Assembly (NCBI GenBank): GCA_963728295.1
Contig: CAVSKB010000013.1
Coordinates: 1-64,000, forward strand
Origin: DATJKD01 sp963728295
GTDB lineage: Bacteria; Pseudomonadota; Gammaproteobacteria; Steroidobacterales; Steroidobacteraceae
Direction of reading: 5' to 3'
Length of the DNA stretch: 64,000 nucleotides
How positions within the stretch are numbered: position 1 is the first letter of the stretch; every line of letters begins with the position of its first letter. The notes under the pieces were generated by a model. That model was not told the DNA's origin and made no database searches. It was given only the letters and a program-made list of their open reading frames with translations. Made by a program: the position numbers and the translations under genes. Positions 57,495 through 64,000 of this stretch are shown here, piece by piece.

Positions 57495-59109
57495 ATGGCT
57501 GAGGTCGAAGTGCCGGTCCTCGTGGTCGGCGGCAGCCTCGTGGGCATGACCGCAGCGCTGCTGCTGGGTCACTACGGCGTGCGCTCGCTCGTCGTGGAGC
57601 ATCACCGCGGAACGGCTATCCATCCCCGCGCCGCCTCGGTGACGCAGCGCACGATGGAGATCTTTCGCAGTGTCGGCCTCGAGGAGCTCGTACGCGCGAA
57701 ATCTGAAGCGCAGTTCGTCCAGGACGCGGGTGTGGTCGGCGTCGAGACGCTTGTGGGCGGTGCGACAGCGCATTACATCGCGAACTTCAACGAGGGCATA
57801 CGCGACCTCAGTCCGACGGTGCGTGTGTTCCTCTCGCAGAACGTGCTCGAGCCGACGCTCAGGGAAGCAGCGGAGCGGCTCGGGGGCCGCATCGAGTTTT
57901 CGACCGAGTGCGTCTCGTTTGAACAGGATGCCGGCGGCGTCGAGGCGCTGATCCGCAATCGCGATACAGGGGAGACGCGCCATGTGCGTGCGCGGTACAT
58001 GATCGCGGCGGATGGTGCGCGCAGCCGTATCCGTGATGCACTTGGCGTGCGCATGCATGGGCACGGGACGTTCTCGAACAGCATCACGATATATTTCCGC
58101 GCGAACCTCGCGCCGGCTTCTCGAGAGCCGGCCCTGGGCGGTGGTGTACGTCAATCACCCGCAGATGCGTGGCTTCTTCCGCTTCGAAAAGCCGTTCGAC
58201 AGCGGTTTCCTGGTCATCAACACGCTGGGTGATCCCGCGCAGCCGAACGTGGATGTCTCGGCCGGTATGACTGCGGACGATGCGTTGCGGATGGTGCAGA
58301 CCGCCATCGGGTCTGCAGAGATTCCCGTGACGGTCGAGAACGTGATGCACTGGCAGGCGAGGGCCGACACGGCCGAGCGATTCCGCAGCGGGCGCATCTT
58401 CATCGCCGGCGATGCGGCGCATGTGATGCCGCCGACCGGTGGATGGGGCGGCAACGTGGGGGTGCAGGACGCACACAACCTGGCGTGGAAGCTCGCGCTG
58501 GCGTTGAACGGCGTCGCAGGTCCGGAGCTTCTCGACACCTACGAAGATGAGCGCCGCCCGATCGGTGAGCTGACGGTCGAGCAGGCCTATACACGATACC
58601 TCCTGCGTACCGACCCGTCGATCCCGAGAGGAACGATGCAACCACTCGTCGCCGACATGAACGTCGAGCTCGGTTACGTCTACAGATCGGCAGCAGTGAT
58701 CCCGGATTCGCCGATCGATGCCGCACGGCATCTCAATCCCCGCGAATCCCACGCCATGCCCGGGACACGTGCGCCGCACTACTGGCTGCGGAAGGATGGC
58801 CGGCAGATCTCGACGCTCGATCTGTTCGGTCGCAGCTTCACTCTTCTCGCCGCGCCCGATGGTGCGGAGTGGAACGAAAGCGCGATGCGCGCCGCGAGGG
58901 AACTCGGAACGGAGCTCGTCGCCTTGCGGTTGGGGCAGGAAGGGCTGGAGGACCCGGCCGGCGGGTTCAACGCAGCCTTCGGGCTCGAGCCTGCCGGTTG
59001 CGTGCTCGTGAGACCGGACGGTTTCGTCGCGTGGCGGGCCAGGGATCGCGACGATGCTGACAGGGACGCCGCGGGTGCCGCTCTCAGGGCCGTTCTCTGC
59101 CTCCGGTGA
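57495..59109 (+). CDS. FAD-dependent monooxygenase (PheA/TfdB family), one frameshift
   Basis: About 538 residues. Dinucleotide fold VPVLVVGGSLVGMTAALLLG with HYGVRSLVVEHHRG, substrate-domain start RAASVTQRTMEIFRSVGL, MIAADGARSRIRDAL (DG motif) and the FAD-ribityl site FIAGDAAHVMPPTGGWGGN (GD motif). The C-terminal thioredoxin-like domain (LDLFGRSFTLLAAPDG, VLVRPDGFVAWRARD) is complete. One break near 58110-58125 (between ANLAPAS and RPWAVVYVNHP). It hydroxylates phenols or polyketide-like aromatics using NAD(P)H. The end overlaps the convergent HAD gene by about 25 bases. Confidence 0.9.
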
Positions 59110-59980
59110 TCTTCTGTCCGTCCCGTCGTACCACGTAACCAAGCACGTCGCGAAGGTCGCCGAGGACGCGATGAGCGTGCCGGGCAGGGGGTTGGCGCAT
59201 CCAGTCTTCGATCGTCGTGACTCCGGTTGTCACGCCGAAGGCAGTGGCGCCACCGCGGCGCGCCATGAGGGTCTCGACGATCGGGTCATCGCCCACGACG
59301 CCTATCTCACGCACCGGCAGGGCCAGTCTCCTGGCGACGAACCGCAACGCGTGCAGCGATGGCTTGCCCGTGAGGATGATGGGAGCCCTGGTTACGCGCC
59401 GGATCGCGCCGACGATCGCGTACGTGTAGCCGATCGTGCGACCCTGCTTCGTGGCGAAGAACGGCACGTCCGATGCGACATAGAGCTTCGCGCCAGCCCA
59501 GATCGCGTGACAGGCGGCCTCGATGTCCTTCATGCCGCAGTCGGGGTGCCAGCCGACGTAAACCGCGTCGACTTCGCTCGTTCGTGGCTCGCCCGTGTAG
59601 ATCGTCTCGATACCCGCTTCACGCAGCGCATATCCGACGCCCTGCGTGCCGAGCACCAGCGCGCGCCTGACACCCCGGCTCGACATCAGATCCGCGGTAA
59701 CGCTCGATGGGGTGATCATCTGCGCATCTTCGACCGGCAGGCCGATACTCCGCATTCGCGCGGCCTGCTCCGCAGGCGGATATGCGCTGCCGTTCGTGAG
59801 GAGGACGAACGGGACTGCGCGCTGTGTGAGCGCCGACAGCGCTTCGATGGCGCCCGGCAACACCTCGTAACCGCCGAGGGCGCGATCGCTGAGCAGCAGC
59901 GTGCCGTCGACGTCGAACATGAGGCCGTAGATTGGCGGCAGAACTGCAGGCGAGCCCTGCCCGCCAGCGTCGGAGGTCAA
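59084..59980 (-). CDS. HAD-IIA family phosphatase (NagD/4-nitrophenylphosphatase-like)
   Basis: About 298 residues. Motif I is LMFDVDGTLLLSD, motif II VLLTNGSAYPP, the cap has YVGWHPDCGMKDIEAACHAI, motif III ILTGKPSLHAL and motif IV GVVGDDPIVETLMA. This is the NagD/phenylphosphatase subgroup with a C2 cap. I use TTG 59980, which overlaps the stop of the upstream carboxyltransferase as TTGA and gives a normal N-terminus; ATG 59920 would start within motif I. Last gene of the carboxylase operon, so the substrate is probably a phosphorylated intermediate of that pathway. Confidence 0.82.
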   Translation of the reverse strand: MTSDAGGQGSPAVLPPIYGLMFDVDGTLLLSDRALGGYEVLPGAIEALSALTQRAVPFVLLTNGSAYPPAEQAARMRSIGLPVEDAQMITPSSVTADLMSSRGVRRALVLGTQGVGYALREAGIETIYTGEPRTSEVDAVYVGWHPDCGMKDIEAACHAIWAGAKLYVASDVPFFATKQGRTIGYTYAIVGAIRRVTRAPIILTGKPSLHALRFVARRLALPVREIGVVGDDPIVETLMARRGGATAFGVTTGVTTIEDWMRQPPARHAHRVLGDLRDVLGYVVRRDGQKITGGRERP

Positions 59981-61466
59981 CTCTGACTCGCGGCTGGCGG
60001 TTCGGACCGGCTGAGCGCGAGCCGGAAGCCCGCCTTCTCGAGCGAGACGCTCCACAGGTCGCGGCGCGCCGCCAGGGTCCGGATGAGATTCATCAGCGGC
60101 TTGACCGATGGGTCGTAATCGAGCGGCCGCCGGTCCGGCCGCCAGCATCGCATCCACCTGTCCAGCGGGCATCGTCGCCCGCAGCAGAAATTCCTCGTCC
60201 GGAAGATGCGCGCCGATCCGCTGGCGCAGCTCCCCGAGAGGCGCGACAGGTGGTTCGGCGCGCAGTTCGCGCGTGCGCGGTAACGACTCGATCCGATCCA
60301 TCACGGCCGGATCGATCGGCAACCGTGGGCTTGCCGAAGCGGCCGATCGCATAGCGAATGAGCTCGTCGGGAACCACGCCGTAGCGCTCCGCGCCGGTCA
60401 CGTTCATGACGGCCTGGGTCATCACGATCTGGGCAAATGGCGTCATGACGATCGGCCAGCCAAGCTCCTCGCGCACGCGCCCCAGCTCCTCGATCACGGC
60501 GCCCTCGAGATGAGACACGCGATGCTCAGCCAGATGGCGCCGCATGGTTCCCACCATGCCGCCGGGCAGTTGATGATGCAGGTAACCCGCGTCGAAGCCC
60601 TGCGGTCTGCCCACCGGCAATCCCTCCGCCTCCGCCAGGCGGGTGAAGTAGCGTCCGACCTCGGCCAGTGCCTCGTCGTCGATGCGTACCGAGTGACCCA
60701 TCGCCCGCAGGTTGGAGACAATTCGCTCGGAGGGAGGATTCGAAATGCCATCTGCGGCAGCGCCGGATGCGCATTGGAGCGCGCTCACGCCATGATTGGG
60801 CGCATCCATGTAAGTGAGCTCGGCGAGACCGATCGTGCAATGGGAATGCAGCTCGAGCGGCTTCGCGCCAAGCTGAGCGCGCATCGCCGGGATCAGCGTG
60901 CTTGCCCGCGCGGGTGAGAGCAGGCCGCCGGGGTCCTTGATGTACAGCGCGTCGATGTCCGGGCTGGCGGCGAGCTTGCGTGCGCGCTCGGCGTAGTGCG
61001 CGTCATCGTGAATCGGGCTCAACGTGAAGACCAGGGCCGCGATGACGTGATCGCCGCCGGCCTCCTTGACCATGCGCGCGCAGCTGATGTTCGCCTCCGC
61101 GTCGTTCATCGGATCCGCGAGGCAGAATCGCCGGATGCCGTTTCGCGCCAGCACGCGGAACGCGAGCGCCATGAATTCCGGGCTCGCAGTCTCCCAGGAA
61201 ATGAAGCGAAAGCCCGTCGACATGAACTGCAGCGGCGTATTCGGAGTTGCCGCCGCCATCAGCCGGATCCGCTCCCACGGGTTCTCCCGCTTGTAGCGGA
61301 CCGCTACTCCCATATGCGTGGACGTCGTGAAATCGATTGCCCTGAAACCCACGCGGTCCATCACTGGCGCGATGGTCAGGGTCTTCGCAGTGTCGATGCC
61401 GAGAGCGGCCCAGAGACACTGGTTGCCGTCGCGAAGCGAAGTTTCGACGAGCTCGATTTCAGCCAC
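59977..61466 (-). CDS. biotin-dependent carboxyltransferase (HMGL-like, pyruvate carboxylase subunit B type)
   Basis: About 496 residues. The TIM-barrel carboxyltransferase site is present: LVETSLRDGNQCLWAALGI, FTTSTHMGVAVRYKRENPWE, the conserved lysine in LYIKDPGGLLSPARA and the metal-binding HSHCTIGLAEL. The C-terminal part (PGGMVGTMRRHLAEH; GVVPDELIRYAIGRFGK) resembles oxaloacetate decarboxylase/pyruvate carboxylase B. Breaks are near 60325 and 60125; the corrected end is RLALSRSEPPAASQS. The GTG start at 61466 overlaps the biotin carboxylase stop. The acceptor is normally pyruvate; a different keto substrate is possible given the neighbours. Confidence 0.85.
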
Positions 61467-62841
61467 GGGTGGCGGCGCCCTCCATGCGCACGGGCTCGCG
61501 GTCGAGCAGGCTCGCCACGAACTCCGTGTCGACGCCGCCGGCGCGGAAGCGTGGCTCGTCGAGCACGAGGGCATGGAATGGCAGATTTGTCGCCACCCCG
61601 GACACGCGCGTCGCCGCAATCGCGTCCTGCATCCGCCGAAGTGCCGCCGGGCGATCCGCGGCGTGCACGATGATCTTGGCCATGCAGGGAGTCGTAGAAC
61701 GGAGACACGCGGGAACCGGCGGCGATGTGCGTATCGACGCGGATGCCCGGACCGCTCGGCCATGTTGCCTCGGTCACCAGCCCCGGGCTGGGACGGAAGT
61801 CGGTTGCGGGATCCTCGGCGTTTACGCGGCACTCGATCGCGCAGCCTCTTCGATGGACATCGGTCTGGCTCAGCCGCAGGCCCTGCACCGCCCGCAATCG
61901 CGATCTGCTGGGCGACGAGGTCCAGGCCGGTCACGGCCTCGGTCACCGGGTGCTCCACCTGGATCCGCGCGTTCATCTCGAGGAAATAGAATGCCTCGCT
62001 GCCCGTCGACGAGGAACTCTACCGTGCCGGCTCCGCGATAGGACAGGCGCTCTGCGAAGCGCACGGCGGCGTCGTGAAGCCGGCGACGCAAGGGTTCCGG
62101 CAATTCCGGCGCGGGCGACTCCTCGATCAGCTTCTGATAGCGGCGTTGTACGGAGCAGTCCCGCTCACCCAGGTGGATGACGCGCCCTTCGCCATCGCCG
62201 AGTACTTGCACCTCGATGTGGCGCGCGCGGGTCACGAGCCCCTCGAGGTATACACGCGCATCGCCAAAGGCGGCTCCTGCCTCCGACGCGGCGAGCGCCA
62301 TCGCGGACGGCAGTTCCGCCATCCGCTCGACCCGTTTCATGCCTCGGCCACCGCCGCCGCCGACCGCCTTGACGAGCAGCGGACAGCCGATGAGACGCGC
62401 CATCGACACCGCCGCCTCGACCGAATCGACCGCGCCACCGGGCACCACGGGAATGCCCGCTCCCTCCGCGGCGGAGCGGGCGCTGCAGCTTGTCGCCGAC
62501 CGCTTCGATCTGCGCCGCCGTGGGACCGATGAAGACGATGCCGTGCTGCTCGCACAGGCGGGCGAGGGCGGCGCGCTCGGAGAGAAACCCGTAGCCCGGA
62601 TGGATTGCGTCTGCGCTGGACGCCGAGCGCCGCCTGGACGATGGCCTCGACCTTCAGATAGCTGTCGGCCGGGCGGGCGGGGCCGATGCAGATCGTGCGG
62701 TCGGCGAGCCGCGCCGGCATCGAGTCGCGATCCGCCTCCGACGCCGCGAGCACGGTTTCGATGCCGGAGCTCGCGGCAGGTGCGGATGATCCTGGTCGCG
62801 ATCTCTCCGCGATTCGCGATCAGGATGCGGCGTATGCTCAC
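61459..62841 (-). CDS. biotin carboxylase subunit, frameshifted
   Basis: About 460 residues. RRILIANRGEIATRIIRTCREL at the start, the glycine-rich ATP loop VKAVGGGGGRGMKRV, GERDCSVQRRYQKLIEE, and MNARIQVEHPVTEAVTG (catalytic arginine region) are family signatures. The final segment MAKIIVHAADRPAALRRMQD ends EGAATRG. Breaks lie near 62760, 62630, 62480, 62000, 61880 and 61690. It carboxylates biotin on the carrier protein encoded just upstream. The start GTG overlaps the carrier stop as GTGA. Confidence 0.87.
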
Positions 62842-63319
62842 GGCCCGGCCGTCCTGCGGACGCGAAGCAGCGTCTCGCCGTACTCGACCAGCGCGCCATC
62901 GCGCGCCCGGGATCTCAGCCACCGTGCCGCGAACGCCTGACGCGCACGGTGTTCATGAGCTTCATCACCTCGATGATGCCGATGATGGTGTCGGGTTCGA
63001 CTCGCGACCCGACCTCGACGAATGGCGGCTCGCCGGGCTTCGGAGCGCGATAGAACGTGCCGAGCAGCGGCGCGTGTACGTCCGTGCAGATCGGCGTGCG
63101 TCGGCAATCGGGCCTGTCCGCCGGTGCGCCGCCGCGGGCCGGCCGGCGCTGCCGGCGCGGGTACGCAACCGCAGCGGAATCCGTCGCCGGCTGGACCGGC
63201 ACGGCGGCGCCGCGCTTCAGATGGAGCTTGAGGCCGTCGATCTCGAGATCCAGCTCATCGAAGCTCGACTGCTCCAGCAGCCGCGTGATCTCCGCGACGT
63301 CCTTCGCCGTGAGCGTCAC
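62838..63319 (-). CDS. biotin carboxyl carrier protein, one frameshift
   Basis: About 160 residues. The N-terminal helical part LTAKDVAEITRLLEQSSFDEL with DLEIDGLKLHLKRG is the AccB-type start. After an alanine/proline/arginine-rich linker comes the biotinyl domain: APLLGTFYRAPKPGEPPFVEVG, then IEVMKLMNTV with the biotinylated lysine. A break near 62940 leads to the last strand, DGALVEYGETLLRV. The GTG start (63319) has CGGAGG upstream and overlaps the stop of the upstream gene (GTGA). Confidence 0.87.
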
Positions 63320-64000
63320 CGGCGGCCTCCGAAGATCGACATCACGTGAGTCAGCGGATTCTCGGCCGCGCGCGCCGTCGGCGCTGTCGTCCTTTGCGGA
63401 CCACACGGTCTCGGGCCGGCTCTGCAGAATCAGGATTTCGCCGCTCATCCGATCGACCGCCCACTCGATGTCCTGCGCGCAACCGTAATGACGCTCGATC
63501 GCGCGGGCGACCGCCCGCAGAGACTGCAACTCCGCGTCGCTCATGCAGGCGGCTCGACGCAGCTCGCCGGCGACGGCGATGGCTGTCGATGCCGCCAGCG
63601 GGGGCGGGACGATGCTGGATGATCTTGTCCGATATCTCGCGCACCGAGATCTCGCCGGTGATCTTGCCGATCACCCAGCGGTCCGGCGTCACCTCGCCAC
63701 CGACCACCGCGGAGCCGAGCCCCCACGCACCTTCGATCGTGATGACCGAGCGGTCTCCCGTAGACGGGGCTGCGCGTGAACATGCACGCCGGCGGTCCTC
63801 GCATCCACCATGCTCTGCACGACGACCGCCATCGCGACGCTCGGCTCCGGGAAGCCGCTTTCTGCGGCGGTAGCTGATCGATTCCACCGAATAGAGGCTC
63901 GCCCAGCAGCTGCGCACCTGCTGCAGCACATCGGACGTATTCGTGACCCATAGGTAGGTGTCCTGAAGACCGGCGAAGCTCGCGTCGCTCGCGTCCTCGG
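63316..64000 (-). CDS. PEP/pyruvate-binding (PPDK/PEP synthase N-terminal domain) protein, 5' part beyond window, frameshifted
   Basis: Only the C-terminal roughly 230 residues are in the window. In order: VLQQVRSCWASLYSVESISY, an ATP-grasp stretch VITIEGAWGLGSAVVGGEV with TPDRWVIGKITGEI, then the family-typical end DIEWAVDRMSGEILILQSRP with ETVWS. This is the ATP/PEP-binding half of PEP synthase or pyruvate phosphate dikinase, but the gene ends here without the phosphohistidine and PEP-utilising domains. Correcting a break near 63345 gives an end HVMSIFGGRR with TGA overlapping the carrier start. Phenylphosphate synthase subunit B is a comparable stand-alone half. First visible gene of the carboxylase operon. 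Confidence 0.8.

Noticed and set aside
62915..63544. Apparent fusion of the PEP/pyruvate-binding domain with the biotin carrier protein
   Set aside because: Correcting one base near 63345 gives a natural stop overlapping the carrier's GTG, which has its own Shine-Dalgarno sequence.
26424..64000. Reading the broken genes as genuine pseudogenes of a decaying island
   Set aside because: Motifs stay intact on both sides, breaks are single bases in short G/C runs, operon overlaps are kept, and internal stops unrelated to indels were not seen.
1..64000. Transposases, integrases, CRISPR arrays, tRNA or rRNA genes
   Set aside because: None found by reading; no terminal inverted repeats, spacer-repeat pattern or cloverleaf was noticed, although no covariance search could be run.

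Overview
The window is a high-GC chromosomal segment with TonB-dependent receptors, a PEP-CTERM protein, many lipoproteins, a CHASE4 histidine kinase and a PotFGHI polyamine-type importer. This fits a Pseudomonadota, most likely a gammaproteobacterium of environmental type (Steroidobacter/Nevskiales-like). The placement is inference: no rRNA, tRNA or other phylogenetic marker is present. From about 19 kb onward almost every long gene is split by single-base frameshifts while motifs on both sides stay intact. Where I could align the break, it is usually one extra G or C in a short run. I therefore annotate these as single genes with probable sequence errors, not as pseudogenes.

Region 1 (1-19 kb) is a patchwork of small secreted, lipoprotein and unknown genes. 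It holds a PEP-CTERM protein, a cupin, DUF4124-type and other small envelope proteins, a lipoprotein made of nine near-identical 270-bp Ig-like repeats, an M14 zinc carboxypeptidase, a VOC / unknown / MetF-like operon, and two pairs of small paralogous proteins of unknown function. It ends with a TonB-like anchor joined to a DUF4900-like domain and a TIGR03118 beta-propeller lipoprotein.

Region 2 (19-24 kb) is a signalling pair, a CHASE4-HAMP histidine kinase translationally coupled to a REC-GGDEF-EAL protein, followed by a small secreted protein and a pirin.

Region 3 (24.4-52.6 kb) is a large amine-catabolism supercluster. A TetR/BetI-like regulator and Rieske oxygenase come first. Then two divergent operons diverge from 41.3 kb. 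The leftward one encodes a class III aminotransferase, two phytoene-desaturase-like FAD oxidoreductases, a GcvT-like protein, an ADP-forming acyl-CoA ligase, an aldehyde dehydrogenase, an enoyl-CoA hydratase, a PuuA-like glutamine synthetase and a TonB receptor. The rightward one encodes a second TetR, an acyl-CoA dehydrogenase, PotF-G-H-I, a second Rieske oxygenase, a second TonB receptor, a YncE-like protein and an aspartyl beta-hydroxylase-like protein. Both TetR genes are preceded by the same operator-like palindrome, which differs between the copies almost only by transitions. Together the genes look like uptake, N-dealkylation or deamination, CoA activation and beta-oxidation of a (methylated or quaternary) polyamine-like compound. 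The substrate is unknown.

Region 4 (52.6-64 kb) holds a TPR-sulfotransferase, an amidohydrolase, a SnoaL-like protein, a PheA/TfdB-type FAD monooxygenase, and a leftward, overlap-coupled operon: PEP/pyruvate-binding (PPDK N-terminal) protein, biotin carboxyl carrier, biotin carboxylase, carboxyltransferase and HAD-IIA phosphatase. This resembles a phosphorylation-assisted biotin carboxylase of unknown substrate.
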